Source of the DNA: Laccaria trichodermophora
Lineage: Eukaryota > Basidiomycota > Agaricomycetes > Agaricales > Hydnangiaceae
Length of the DNA: 64,000 bases
NCBI GenBank assembly: GCA_018417955.1
Contig: JACTVC010000016.1
Span: 1,054,001-1,118,000, forward strand
Reading direction: 5' to 3'
Shown here: piece by piece, positions 12,624-24,587 of the stretch
Layout of the letters: each line of letters opens with the position of its first letter
Position numbering within the stretch: position 1 is the stretch's first letter
Program-made: the position numbers and the translations under genes
The notes under the pieces: model-generated
Databases searched by the model: none
The model's input: the letters and a program-made list of their open reading frames with translations, nothing else
Told to the model about the DNA's origin: nothing

Positions 12624-13829
12624 CTACATGGACAGACCCCGAACAGCTTTTGAAAAATCATCGTCCGTAACCATCATAACGTCCAAATTGTCTTGACATG
12701 GATTGGCCGGAATGTCTTGCTCCGAGGCGGGTCCGTGCAACGTATCCGGGTCCCCACCCTCTGAGAGGGAAAATTCTGGGAGACCTCGAATGGGCGGCCT
12801 GCCCCTCCTCTGTAGCCTTTGTGGAAGTGCCCGTCTTGGTCGGGCAGATGAAAGCATTGCTTGAGCCATATCCTCCGCCACCTGTGTATTCTCCTTCAGC
12901 TTATCCTCTTTCTCATGACGTTCTCGGATGTTATCAAGAACGCGACGTTGATATTCAGTCCGATATTCGGCCTCCATTGCAGTAATATCCACTGAGGCGT
13001 CCTGCATTCTTTCGTCCAGCTCCTTGATGTTGTCAGAGAGCCGGTTGATTTCTACATCCAAGGTCGCCGCTCCGCGGGCGATGCCATCCCGGAGAGCTTC
13101 CAATTGTTCTATCTCCGTGGAGTTGGATACGGAGATCGGAACCTCCCCTCGGTGTTCATAGATTTGCTCCAGCTAAACGGAAATGTCAACAATAGACAGC
13201 CTGGTTTCAGCAAAACGGTCAACTTACAAACTTTGAATGTATGAGAAGTGCATCCTCCTGCACATCACTCCATTTCGGAAATGTATCCACAATGGACGCC
13301 ATATCCTTTGCGTTCCACCAGTCACTCAAATAGCAGTCCACGATTCGATCAGGGTTGGTGTCCGGGCATTCAAAGTCCATATGAACTGGGCCCCTCGCGG
13401 AGATGGATTCTGCAAGATACGTGGGAATGTCGTAGTGATACCCTCGGGCACGATGCGATCCGAGTAAATATGTAATTGCGTCCTGAATTGAGAACGTTAA
13501 CGGGGAAATGAGGGACAAAAACAGGGTCACTTTACCACTTCTTGTTGAAACATTTTCACCCATGCTTCTTCCTGGTCCACGGTTTTTACATCCCTCAAAG
13601 CTCTGTTTGCGGCCCGAAACCTTGAGCTCATCATATAAAGAAGTTGTTGCATAGGCACCGTACGCTCTTCGTTGTCCAACTGCTCATCAGTGAACAACAT
13701 ATTTGGAGGACAAGAAATATTTTGCCGATAGATACAATCAATTCTTAGATCAGCCCTGTGGAAATACAGTAGCAAACAACCCGAACGGACATGATACGCT
13801 CCCACGTTTACGCCCGCGGCCGTAGCCAT
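12624..13829 (-). CDS. Coiled-coil hypothetical protein of the KDZ element
   Basis: Three exons (13,536-13,829; 13,228-13,482; 12,624-13,172) join in phase through GT-AG introns to 365 residues without a stop. I recognise no catalytic domain. The N-terminal 180 residues look globular and mixed alpha/beta. The third exon is strongly heptad-like and charged (LDVEINRLSDNIKELDERMQ), followed by a basic, proline-rich tail with RRGRPPIRG, which resembles an AT-hook-like DNA-contact motif. It starts only 18 bp from the end of the KDZ transposase gene on the same strand and ends 15 bp from the convergent dioxygenase gene. Role unknown. An accessory DNA-binding or oligomerising protein of the element is inference. 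The ATG at 13,829 is chosen as the first ATG after the transposase stop. Confidence 0.65.
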
Positions 13830-13846
13830 GCAAGGAGAACCCGTAA

Positions 13847-16800
13847 TCAAATGGCCCCGGAACGTTGGAAGTCAGCAAGCGCCTGGATCTGGAACGCCCG
13901 CCACATGCCCGCTTGTCTCCTAGCATAACACTGCTTCCCTGGAGTCGTTTCATATCCAAGGCCATCCCACGTTTCAGCCCGACGCTGGAAGTACAACATC
14001 GTCCAGCGCATTTCCCGCGGAACGAGCTTGAATTCCTCCAGCCACCTGTCCCGCCTTGCCTTCGCCCGGATATAATTCACTCGATACACTGGAATTACTG
14101 TTAGTCGTAGATCCAAAGACTGGCTAAAGTTCCTACATTCTTCCATGTGAAAGCTTTCGAATGAATCTCCATGAATATTCATGCCCCAGAACCAGGGAAT
14201 GTTCTGGTTTCTAAAGCCCCGACCATTTGGCTGAGAAATATTGGGAAGCGTATGGGTTTCTTTCTTTTCTATAGGTCGATATTTGTTGAGAATGTCAGCC
14301 GACGCACCCAAGCGGGCCAAAGCCCATCGAGCGTGTGCATAGACCCGGAGATGGTGTGCCAAGTTTCTATCCGCAGTATTTACCTTGTCATAGGAACGGG
14401 TCTTTCCCTTTTTACTTTCCTGATTGTTAATTTCTTTGCGATAGATGAATGATTTGTGTCCGATTTCCAAACGGATGGCTGCCAGTGTATCATTGGCTTG
14501 TGCAATCCGGAGAAGAATCTCCCGCTGACGGGCAATCGCCATTTGCTCCGGAAGGTCAGGAAAAGACGAGGGGAGTATGACCTCCATGCTTTCAGCCATT
14601 TGCCTGTCAGATGAAGGGGGATTGGCCAGCAGCATCTCCAAATCATCGTCATGTTCATATCCGTCTTCCACGGGTGGTATGTCCATGGTCTGACTCACGA
14701 AGTCTACTCCGGGAAACAGTTCGTATGCTTCCCGCTCGAATGCATCAATTCTTCGGAGAAACATCTGACGTCGCTTCGCCAGGTCGAGCTTGTCCTCGGG
14801 TGTTGGCTTCCTGCCCATCATCCGGATAAACCGACTTAACGCCAATCTACTAATATAAACTTAAAGTCCCTGATGAGGGACAATTAACTTACTGAGCTTC
14901 CTGTATCTTGATCCCAGTGCTAACCCACAATGTTACTCCCATGGAAGCGTTCACTGGGGATTCCTGTCCCATGAGCGCTGCTTGAACGTCCTTCTGCGTA
15001 GGCACTGATGCTGGCCTTTAATACAAGACAGATTAGGTTGTAACAGAGGAAGACAAACCCTTCGGAGCTTCTGCTTCATACACATCCATTGCTGAGGCAT
15101 CAGCCACCCGGCGTCTCTGTGCTTCCTCAGCAAGTCCATCCCAATCTTTAAGTTGTTCGGGGCTCGCAGTGTCCGAAAGTTTCAATAACTCCGCTTCCGC
15201 GGCCGCGAGTCCGGATTGAATCTTCTTCCAGCGGTGGCATAGCGAAGAAACTAACACCAATCAGCATCGCTTTTGGAAGACATATTTAAGGCGGACCCAT
15301 GTTCACGAGTTTCTTCCAGTTGCTATCTCCCATGTGGGAGTCCAAGACCTCGGTCCGATGGGCGAGAGTCATTGTTCGGGAGATTCGACCAATGTGATTA
15401 AGGGTCGACCAAAGGGTCTCCAGAATTTCACCATCAGCCTGACCCGCCCCCTCAATAAAAGTAGGTGAAAACCTAGCCAGACAAATCAATTGATGCCCGT
15501 GGACGTGGAAAAGGCCTATCCCGGGAATGATGATTAGGCCTGGGTGAACTTCGAGAAACGGGCTGTCCTCCACCCGTTTGAAAAAATTCTTATGGTACTG
15601 GCAGTTCACATCATAGACCACAATGCACTTCATTATTTCCTCCATGTTGGTGTTCTTCATTGCCTCACAAAGTGCGTAATCCATGTTCATCTGTCTAGCA
15701 AACTTTCTCAATGACATAAAAGACGGCGGAGGACAGGAGTACCTACCTTTCGCCTTTTTGAAAGTCAACAACACCACCAGGGCAGTAGCAGCCATGCCTC
15801 AGACACGCAGCAGCTCCCAGACCCGTGGAATCGCAACCTTTGTGAATACGGGCCTTGTCATTGACAGCATGATGCTCATTACAAGTTGGTGCCTAGAACG
15901 GCCGGGTCGAAAGGATCCGGAATAAATGGCTAATTGCTCACCTCCTTGACTTCTTTCGCGACCCTCAAATGCTGTCCGTATCTTTGCTTTTCCACCATGT
16001 ATCCCTCCCCATTCTTTAACCAAACATCCGTTTCCGGCCGTCGCTGCAATTTATGATTACAGGTAAAGTTACCATCCAGAACAAAGCCCCGAGAATACGC
16101 CCATTGCTCAGCATCCTCTTTCCAGTTCTCTGGAAGATTAACCCCCGGCTGCGGACATGCTGCACAGAAAAGTGCTAACTCTCCTGTTCCGGGAGGACGA
16201 TGTTGATGTCCGAATCCAAACCACTTGTATTCTTTTAAACTTCTCCATTGACGACTTGCCCGAATAAGCTCTCGATATCGGTCCTGCCATTTCCTTTTGA
16301 GTCCATAGTCCAAAAATCTCATTGTGGCTCCTACATACCTTAACCTGCCTTGGAAATGCTTTGGAAGTCATTCTCCGGAGTTTGGAATAGTAATGGGTCG
16401 CGGACGTTTTGCATTCCAGGTTTTCCAGGAGATAGTCATCAAGGACACTGAAAGTAAAAGCTGTCTGCGGTTGAGCGGAGGTAGAGGGAAAGAATCCCAT
16501 CCGTAACAATTGAATATCCAATGCGGGTGCACCCGCACAATGGCAGAATGACGTAGGTAGCTGATGAATTCCGTTTGTATGAACAAATGTAAGCACCCGA
16601 CGTCCATTCAGATAAGATACAGGTGGATCGGGGATCTCATTGTCATCCTGGAGACTTTCCCCGGCATCCGTGAGATCCTCGATATCGATGTCAATGTCAA
16701 TGTCATCCGGGTCCATATCCGCGGAATCCAATGGACATCCACCCTGATCCAGATAAATATCTGGGTCTAACCCCTCATTATCCGAAGAATCCCATTTCAT

Positions 16801-17490
16801 CCCCGGACAAGGCGAGCCGTTGTGTCCCAAGTGTACGACAGTACCCACTTTCCATAACCAAGATGATGAGAAATATGAACCAGTCCAGCTTTTCACCCTG
16901 TGAAACGGATGTCGACGATGTGAGATTCTGCAGCAATCTGTGCATTCGGATGTATTTCCCAGACAATCCTGGCATTTCCACGTTCCCTCCCTTACCCCGC
17001 ACGTAGCACAGATATTAGAGGGTGCCGGAGCCTCTCGTTCAAGTAATTCATCAAGATACAACCGGCGACGATTTCCCCACTCACGTAAATAATCGTTGGA
17101 TGACTGTCAATTGTAAAAAATCTGTTGACATGACTAAGTCAAGGTACCTACCTTGGAACCATTTATCTCCTGATTGTTCACGTTCATGAACATAATTTCT
17201 TCATTTGTTCCCATTGAGCAGTCATCCCGGTCAACTTGGGGTAAAGAAACAGAGTTTTTTTGGGGGGATTGAGATGGGGTGGAAATGCATTGAGAGGACG
17301 TTGGGTCTGTTGGAAAAACTGTCTTCACTTTGACATTTCCACGGGGACCTTGAGTATAACGGGTGTGTTTCAGAGAGCCTATGACCTTTGTTCTCCGGGT
17401 ACTCATCTCTAATCCGTGGTGTTGTTGTGGAACTTTGAAGGAGACGTTTTGCCTCGTGGTGAACCTCATGTTCATCATGTTGAACCTCAT
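13847..17490 (-). CDS. KDZ (Kyakuja-Dileera-Zisupton) transposase with CxC2-like N-terminus
   Basis: About eight exons read on the minus strand, roughly 1,100 residues, with small GT-AG introns and no in-frame stop once they are removed. The N-terminal part (17,108-16,345) has a cysteine cluster CATCGVREGTWKCQDC then CTDCCRISHRRHPFHRV, the zinc-binding CxC2 type that precedes KDZ domains. The catalytic region shows CNEHHAVND, GCDSTG and DFQKGER, then VYDVNCQYHKNF and GQADGEILETLWSTLNHI, with the acidic residues expected of an RNase H-fold transposase. The remainder is a long helical C-terminus. It should cut and join the ends of the 10,023-24,654 element. One donor site (near 15,297) is non-consensus, so that intron boundary is less certain. 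The start is not sharply defined: ATG 17,490 opens a short, basic disordered leader. Confidence 0.88.
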
Positions 17491-17820
17491 GTTTATCAAT
17501 CAATGGATAAGTCTTCCTTTGCTGCATTTCTCCCAAGTAGATTAAATAGGGTCAGGTGAAGGCTCTGATTTTGTCACCACTGATAGCATGCCCGGCAACG
17601 GTAGTATAATGCGGACTAGCAGAAAAGAGTGAGCATTCTATTTTTAGCTCGCCAATCTCTGGTGGGCTTGCCAAAAAAGGCAGAAAACTTGTCAAATATG
17701 GTAATCAGGCCTTTGTTTGTTTAGCATCCCGAAGTCTAACATTTCTCTGCCGAATTCAGCGAAGAAAAAAAAAACAATTCAAGAATACATTTACAACTCC
17801 ATCTCACGAGCTTCTAAAGA
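17491..17820. promoter_or_regulatory. Divergent intergenic region between KDZ transposase and the basic hypothetical gene
   Basis: 330 bp without a gene separates two genes that start away from each other. It contains an A-rich tract (17,765-17,775) close to the rightward start and TTTAGC/CAAT-like stretches, but no motif I can name. A shared bidirectional promoter is inferred from the arrangement only. Confidence 0.4.
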
Positions 17821-20313
17821 ATGAACAACAACTCGCTAGATGTCCCTGTGCCCTCCGGGGACGAAATACCTCCCCCGAAAACGGTGGAACACGTCGCACC
17901 CCCAGCCCATATCTGGGAAGACTGGCAGACGGAGATCCTAGAAAAATATCTTCCGGAATATAGGTCAAAGAAGTCTGCTGGAGCCCGGGTTGCAATTATG
18001 GGAAAGGTGCTACAAAAATTCAAGGCGAGGAAGGAATCTGCAGAAGGAGATACAGCTAACCTCCGAAAGGTAAGCATAGACCGAAACGGATGGCCCGTTT
18101 GACTGCTAATTGAATACCACAGGCCGTCCAGCAATGGTTCGGAGTCAAGTCCAGAATTCGAAAGCCTAAAGAAATAAAAATCCGGAGCATGAACTGGAAC
18201 TTCCGGACCGTCGCATCGGTGCAGAAGAAGATGGAAATTAAGGAGGCCCAACGGACGCTATCTGGAAATGGGGATATTAAGTTTGGTAGCTTCCAAGCCG
18301 GGCTGAATTTGGTTTTGAGCAATCTGACAGAGGATGAGATTGAAGAGTTAAAAGAGACGGCGAAAAAGTGGAATTTACAAGGGCCTCCGGAAGAGGAGAA
18401 ACAGAGGTCTGCCTTTGTCCGTACCCTTCTCACCCGGCTCATGCTTTTACAAACAGGCTGGCTGTGAAATCCGCAATGAAGTTCTGCCGGACCTTTGCTG
18501 AAAAAGCCTGGAAGCAGCTTGGGGGGAGGGTCTACATTTTCTGGGGTTGCCGCGATGAAGACGGGACACTATCCGCTTCCAAATTCGACTTTAATGCTGA
18601 ACTCGGGATGGGCAGGAGCTATCGAGATGTTATTGACGACGGTTCTGTTTCTGACCTCTCCTGGGGAAAATATCTTCAGCAATGCTATGATGGAAATGCC
18701 AAGGCCGCGGAGAATGATATTTTTGTCGGGGGACATCGTAACTCACCAATGGATTTGGACACCCGGGAGAATGGTGAGCCAATACTCCCAGAGCCAGAGT
18801 CATGGCCTTCGGATGTCACGGGGGAGGTAATGATCCGATGGTTGAAAAAGCTATTAAGATCATTTGTAGGAATGCATTATTGTGAGTCAGACTACCTGCC
18901 ATCCTGTCCTACAACGGCCCATATCTTTTTAGCATTGGCCACTGATGGAAGAACCTCTCGGGTCCCGTGGGCCGATATTGTGAAAGATCAGGCAACGTTC
19001 ATAGATGAAGAATACCTTCCGGATTACCAGACGCTTGATGCGGAGCCGTCGCACCTCGCCATTCAAAAGGTGAAGACGCTGTTAAACTTTTGGATTCAAC
19101 GACAGCGTGCCGGGCAGACTGTGTTTCGCTTTCGGCTTGTCATCCAGGGTACTGAACGTGTCCCGGCAAAGGCTCCAGACGTCCGGACGAATACGCAAAA
19201 GCCGACCCGTAGATCCAGAGCAAAGGAGAACTTGAAACGACAAGTCCGTAGATCGAATGAAGGGGAACTCAGAAGTGACGAGGAAGTTGATGATCCATTG
19301 AAAAAAAGGTCAAGGGACAAAAGGGCAAGGGTAAAGTCAACAGAAAGGGAAAAAAAGGAAAGAAGTCCGCGGAGATGGTCGACGATTCCGGAGAAGAATT
19401 CGATCTTCTGGCGATGGATGACTTGGTCTTTTCTGATGATGACCTCCCTCTTCCGAATAGCTTAGACCGTACAGCCGGACGTGACATGGGATCTGGTGGG
19501 ATGGGCATGAAAGGCCCGCGGGTGGGTGGAACCACTACTACGAAGGGCCCGCGGGCGGCTGGAACCGCTGTGGTATGTACAACCGATGGAGCACACTCCA
19601 CAACCACGGCCTATACCCTACCAGCGCCCGCCATTGGCCCAACCACCGTCCAGACCCTCCCCGCACCCCACAGTTTAGCCACCGCTGACAAGGCTTTGTG
19701 GAACAGGTTTGCGGCTCATCTTCCCCTCGACTGCGTCGATTGGTCCGAGGAGCAAGCTATTGCACAATTCCGCGTGTTTCAACGTTGGTTCAGTGCTGAG
19801 ACCAATGGTGTACTGGCTGGGGCTGCATTATACACCCCCCCCTCAGTGGCAATGAACAGGGACGTCGCAGACCCGTCACCACCCGCGGGTGGGAACGATT
19901 CTCCGAAGACGATTGAGCCCGTCTTTGCCAAGGTCGCAGAGAAAATGCCTGACCTCATGCTGGTTGAAAGAACGACTGCATGCGGTTCCACCAATCCGGG
20001 AGAAAGGACACCTGAAGGGGCTACCCCCACGCTGGCAGACAAGGAGACTCTGGCGTTGAATCATTCACTCCCGAATAATTCAATGATCCAAAATGCACGC
20101 GTTGAAGAGGTTCCAAAACGTGTATTGGACCCATCGGACAATCCAGAGGGTCAGGACATCCAGATGAAAGATGGCCCACCCGCAAAGAGGGCCCGGACCG
20201 CTGTGAAACCAACCCCTGCCAAGCCAACCAGGAGCAGCGCCCGTACCAATGCCCCTGGTCCGTCCATCCCCTTGACTAGATCGAAGGCAAAGCGCGGGGG
20301 TAAACGCAAATAG
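17821..20313 (+). CDS. Basic, largely disordered hypothetical protein of the KDZ element (one apparent frameshift)
   Basis: Exons 17,821-18,069, 18,123-18,406 and 18,457 onward join in phase. The N-terminal 180 residues contain WEDWQTEILEKYLPEYRSKK and GVKSRIRKPKEIKIRSMNWN, a helical, basic section that looks DNA-associated. The middle (about 18,460-19,140) is globular and the last part is Lys/Arg-rich then Pro/Thr/Ala-rich, ending in a basic SKAKRGGKRK tail. At A7 (19,301-19,307) the frame changes. One extra A would join the two halves as KKKVKGQKGKGK and so on, giving one protein of near 800 residues. It could be a real frameshift, a sequence error or a missed intron. No family name can be given. 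The tail resembles nuclear localisation sequences. The element context suggests an accessory mobility or chromatin factor. Confidence 0.65.
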
Positions 20314-20513
20314 TCCGGCCCAACGTCGGACCTTTTACTTACTGGAACTTGACTTTCATTTGTCTAAATACATTGGAGCTTTAGCAGTCCGTTAGTACTT
20401 GACAATATAATCTGAATGGAATCTTTGCAATAACTATGTAGACAGCTGGAGAAGCTGGATCGTTTCCCCACGGCCGCGGACCGTTTTGTTTCGGCCGCCT
20501 GGACCTTTTCAGG

Positions 20514-20569
20514 AACGTTAATCACCCTCGGTGATTAACGTTTAATTCCCTCCAGCATCTGGAGGGAAT
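20514..20569. terminator. Two adjacent perfect stem-loops between convergent genes
   Basis: AACGTTAATCACC-CTC-GGTGATTAACGTT (20,514-20,542) has a 13-bp perfect stem. ATTCCCTCCAG-CAT-CTGGAGGGAAT (20,545-20,569) has an 11-bp perfect stem, and both have 3-base loops. They sit in the 360-bp gap (20,314-20,673) between genes transcribed towards each other. A transcript-end or boundary role is inference. The rest of the gap shows nothing else. Confidence 0.55.
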
Positions 20570-20673
20570 GCATTGTAACCATCTGCTCAAGAAAAATTGT
20601 ATTTGAAAACCTAGCTGCGATAACTATGTGTATGTCCAAAAAAAATTATAGGAGGGCCGTAGACACCGTACAA

Positions 20674-22990
20674 CTAATCCAACGTCTTGGCCCGGTCAAC
20701 TGGAGAGCCGTCAACTGCATTGAAAATGTAACGTCCGTCATCGATGGAGGGGACTAGGCCGTGCAGAGCGTCGTTGGAAGGAGTCGATGGCCGTGGATGG
20801 ACGTCGCCCAGGGAGATGGTAGTCAGGTCTTTAGCACCCGCGGACCCGTGGACTTCGCTCAAACCCCCTTTCACGTCCTTAGCCCTCTGCACCTCCTTCC
20901 GAACCGCGTCGTCGTCGACTACCCTGTCCCATCCCACCGCCCGTTCAACTCTCATCCGCTTGTCCAAACCATCATCCGGGTGCCTCAAGAACTCATTGGT
21001 CATCACATTGAGGCAGAGCCCCTCTAGCTTCCCCAATCTTTCCTCAATGAACTCCTTTCCACGGCGTACGTTTCGAATGTCTTCTTCGATCCCAGCGACC
21101 CTCCCACCCAGGCTATCCAGTTCGTCCGGTAACCTCGAGATTCCATCCGCGTCGTTTAGTCGAAGGTTGTCGTTCACCCCCTGGATAAAGTTCTGAATCC
21201 GGGTTTTCAGGCCCTCGGACAAGGACCTCATCTGCTGCTGGGTTACCATTCCTTCAACCTTTTCACGGAGTTCGTCCAGCACCTGCGAAGAGACGGGATC
21301 CTCACTCGGGGCGCGTGCGGCGAACGATTCCATCAAGACCTTTTGACTCTCCTCAAGGTCCTCCAACATCGACCTCTGCATCTCGAGTTCCTTCTTCAAC
21401 TCTTCCATCTCCTGGTCCTTCTGCCGGATCGCGATGGCGGACATGGCCTCGACTCGGGCGGACGTCTCGCGGACCTTATTGGACATTTTGCCCAGATCAA
21501 CGCCTTGCTGGCGGACGGATGTCGAGATGCTGTCGAGACGACGGGTGAATGGATCCTGGAGGTCGATGGGCGTATGGGAGTCTTCCCTAAGCTCCGCAAA
21601 TGTAGCCCCTGGGGGACGTTAAGTCACTCTGTATTTCCATAGAGAAATAGAAGGACTTACTGGCTGTTTCACCATCGTGGCCTGGTCGTACACTCCCATC
21701 CCTTACCCTCCCCTTTGTGACGCTAACCTCAGGTTCGGACGTCTGGCGACTTGAGGCCCGCGTCACCCGAATAGCCACCTTTGGTTCCTTTGCAGACTCT
21801 GGGACGATTACCTCCGCTACGGACTTCTCAGGGATTTGGTTCGGTCCCGTGTAGCGCGAATTCGCATATACCGTTGTCTTCTCTGGATGAATGAGACCGC
21901 GGGCATCGTCCTTGGCGGGGGGTGGTCGAGAGCCCCCACTCTGGGTGACAGCCTCAGTCTTCGCGGGTGGTTTGGTGGCGCGAGGACGAGGGCGCGCATC
22001 TTTGGCCTCGATTTCTTTGCCCGCTGGCTTCGCACTTTGCTTCGGCGGAGCAGTGACGAGGACGATGGGGGGAGTCAGTTCACGGGGTTTTTTCGACGTC
22101 GTCTTCTTGGGCATCGGATTGGAGGTAAGTCGATTGGCAGACGCACCGGGGGTGTTGACAAAGCTACAGCCGATCTTCCTTGAACGGCACTTGACGCACG
22201 CGTTGCCTTTGAGACCTATTGCGACAACGCAATCCAAGTTGGCGATCTCGCACTGCTTGCAAGGAGTGCGATGGCGGGGGGTGGGTTCGGTGGCCGTAAC
22301 TCCCATTGTCCCAAAGTCGTAATCGGGGTCGTCCATCTCGACATCCTTGTTCTCTCCCTGCACCTTCGCCTTCTTCCTCTGCTCCTTCGGCCCTGGTACT
22401 TCCACAACCTCAGCCTCCATGTCTCCATTATCCCCTGCATCCGCCTTACGCTTGTGCCCTCTACTCCGCTTTTTCGGAACTTCCTCCACAACCTCCTTCT
22501 GTTTGCTTTTCTCTCCGGCCGCTGGCCCATCCGCGTTCACTCCCCAGCCGCCTAATAGATCACTGAAGTCATCCTCCTCAACTTCCTCCTCTTGCTCCTG
22601 CTCGGGCGATGGCTCCTCGAGAACTTCCCAATTAAAATCCCCCTGCTCCGTTACAAGGACCTCGTTGGTAATCCGCTCCATCTCGGGCGTTACTGAAAAG
22701 TCAGGATCGTGTTGCAGGACTTGCGCGCAACGTAGGTACCAACCCTACATTTTTCTCTGAGTTGCATGTAATGTTAGATAGTGAAATACACTCACCACAA
22801 CCTTTCGTAGGGAATCCTCCCGAGCTGCCCTTGTCCGCTCGTTCGCACCTTCATACGATTCCCTGTACCAAGTGCGGGCCAATTCGATGAGTGAGGGAAT
22901 CCGCGGGTAAATCTCGTTGATTTTTTCACGGGTGGGAAGCTTCTTGGTGAGATCGGAGGGGATGTTGAAGATGGAGAGTGGGGTGGACAT
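20674..22990 (-). CDS. Zn2Cys6-like zinc-cluster and coiled-coil protein of the KDZ element
   Basis: Three exons (22,796-22,990; 21,661-22,744; 20,674-21,608) join in phase to 737 residues with no stop. An acidic N-terminal third (EEEVEEDDFSDLL) and a basic patch are followed by CKQCEIANLDC, about 10 residues, then CVKCRSRKIGC. This CX2CX6C-X10-CX2CX6C pattern is like a binuclear zinc cluster but with a long linker. Next comes a Pro/Lys-rich linker and then a long coiled coil (about 21,100-21,450 in DNA) with heptads such as MEELKKELEMQRSMLEDLEE. Zinc-cluster proteins usually bind CGG triplets as dimers held by a coiled coil, and CCGCGG sites are frequent in this element. Self-recognition of the element is therefore plausible but unproven. 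The N-terminal start MSTPLSIFNIP is the first ATG and has a clean upstream region. Confidence 0.7.
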
Positions 22991-23330
22991 AATGACCGTC
23001 GACGCTAACGTGGTGGGTGGATAACGGAGTGGATGGGTGATGGGAAAGAATAGAGAGGTGGTGGGGGTGGAAATATTCTATGTCAACATTTCCATTTTCG
23101 GACATCAATGAATTTCGGCCGAATCTGGAGGATCGCATCTCGATTACTCCATTGTCCACCATCCAAATTGTCTTGAACAAAGTACTCCATTGTCCACCCT
23201 CCGAATCGTCTTCAGCAATAAAATGTCGTCTACGTCCCCTCTTGGTGCGCACTGTTCAACCCTTTTGTTTATTGACTAGTCAACTGACTGGAGAACAAAA
23301 GTCCGTTTGGCTGGGAATGCTTCCGCGGAC
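22991..23330. promoter_or_regulatory. Divergent intergenic region with a duplicated CTCCATTGTCCACC motif
   Basis: 340 bp between the minus-strand zinc-cluster gene and the plus-strand small gene. CTCCATTGTCCACCATCC (near 23,146) recurs as CTCCATTGTCCACCCTCC (near 23,187). TTGACTAGTCAA (23,271-23,282) is a perfect 12-bp palindrome close to the rightward start. Both could be regulator sites, but this is inferred from symmetry and position only. Confidence 0.4.
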
Positions 23331-23892
23331 ATGATGTCCCGGACGTTCGCCACAACAAAGGGTAGGTGTTCACGTATGACCGTTGATTTCGTTGACCAAT
23401 CTACCTAGGCATCAATTCCATGTTGGAAAACTACGAGCGACTGGAGCGGGCGAGAAATGATACAGATGTACGTATCTCATTTCGTCCTTTTACAACTTTC
23501 TAAAAGCCATCCTGAAGGTCGCTATTGCAAACTCCGAAAGCAATAAAACTTCCGCGACGCTCAGGGATTCTGATGGTCCTACGCGGGTACCTCTATCCTC
23601 GCCCTCCTCGAATCTCCGTCGGACCTTTTTTGATGAGGTCGCACCGGATTTGCCAGCAGTGACTCACCCTCTGGAATACGCCAGAATGGCGTATAAGGTA
23701 TTGTATAGGGAATACGAGGAAGCGGTGAGGGCTCGGGACTTTTTGCTGCAGGTCCGCTCTCATGCGGAGGACCAACTTGAACAGTTGGACATGATGATCA
23801 GCCTCAAGAAAAAGGCCGTTCAACTTCAATCCAAGGGTGTGAGTTCAGGAGCTGTACTTAAGGTGTCGGATGGAATGGATGGTGGGCCTTAG
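23331..23892 (+). CDS. Small helical hypothetical protein of the KDZ element
   Basis: Exons 23,331-23,361, 23,409-23,467 and 23,518-23,892 join through GT-AG introns to 154 residues. The sequence is mostly helical with a charged heptad-like section (YREYEEAVRARDFLLQVRSH then EDQLEQLDMMISLKKKAVQL), flanked by short Ser/Thr-rich and Gly/Ser tails. No domain is recognised. It is the last gene before the right subterminal repeats and is divergent from the zinc-cluster gene. Either of two tandem ATGs (23,331, 23,334) may start it. A partner of another coiled-coil protein of this element is possible. Confidence 0.6.
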
Positions 23893-24587
23893 TTTTTTAC
23901 ATACATTTATGAATACTTGTGCCCGCGGCTTCTACGAAGTATCCGGAGATCCATCACATTTATGAATACTTGCGCCCGCGGCTTCTACAAAGTATCCGGA
24001 GACCCATCACATTTTTCAATACTTGTGGCCGTGTCTTTTCGTTAATTAATACTTGCACCTGTTCCTTCTAGAAAGTATTCGGAGATGTATAATGTTGATT
24101 GAGACTTCCCCCCACGTCTTCTACAATGTATTCGGAGATCACAAAAGCTTGGATCTGTTGGATGGAAGGGATGCGGGTCGGTAGTTTGTGACTTACATTT
24201 ATGAATACTCGCACCCGCATCTTCTACAAAGTATTGGGAGATGGATCACGTTGTGCCATAGTTGCGTCCCCGCTTTCCGTTGATTAATACTTGCAGCTGT
24301 GTCTTCTACAAGGTCTCCGTAATAGCTTTCCGGAGGAATGTATCCGGATCTTTCAACAAGTGCACTGGGCAAATGGGCCCAACTTTTGGCTATCAGTAGA
24401 TTATACTTTGGGTACCTATGGTACCATTGATTATAGCAATAATCATGTCCTTTTGAGCACATGTGGCCCAACCTTTTACCATTGATTATGGCAATGATGA
24501 GGTCTGATGAATACCCATTGGGCCACACATGAATACCATATGTTAGGTACATCCATGGGTCCCAGGTATGGATCCATGGCGTCCATG
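23893..24587. repeat. Right subterminal region: about 55-bp direct repeats and GGGCCC motifs
   Basis: No gene is seen. A unit containing TTTATGAATACTTG, GCCCGCGGCTTCTAC and AAGTATCCGGAGAT repeats with decay at about 23,902, 23,960, 24,010, 24,050, 24,200 and 24,280. From 24,360 to 24,600 GGGCCCAA-like palindromes recur, mirroring the left subterminal region. Confidence 0.7.

Noticed and set aside
21836..22760. Plus-strand open frames opposite the zinc-cluster gene
   Set aside because: Antisense shadows created by GC-rich codon bias of the minus-strand gene.
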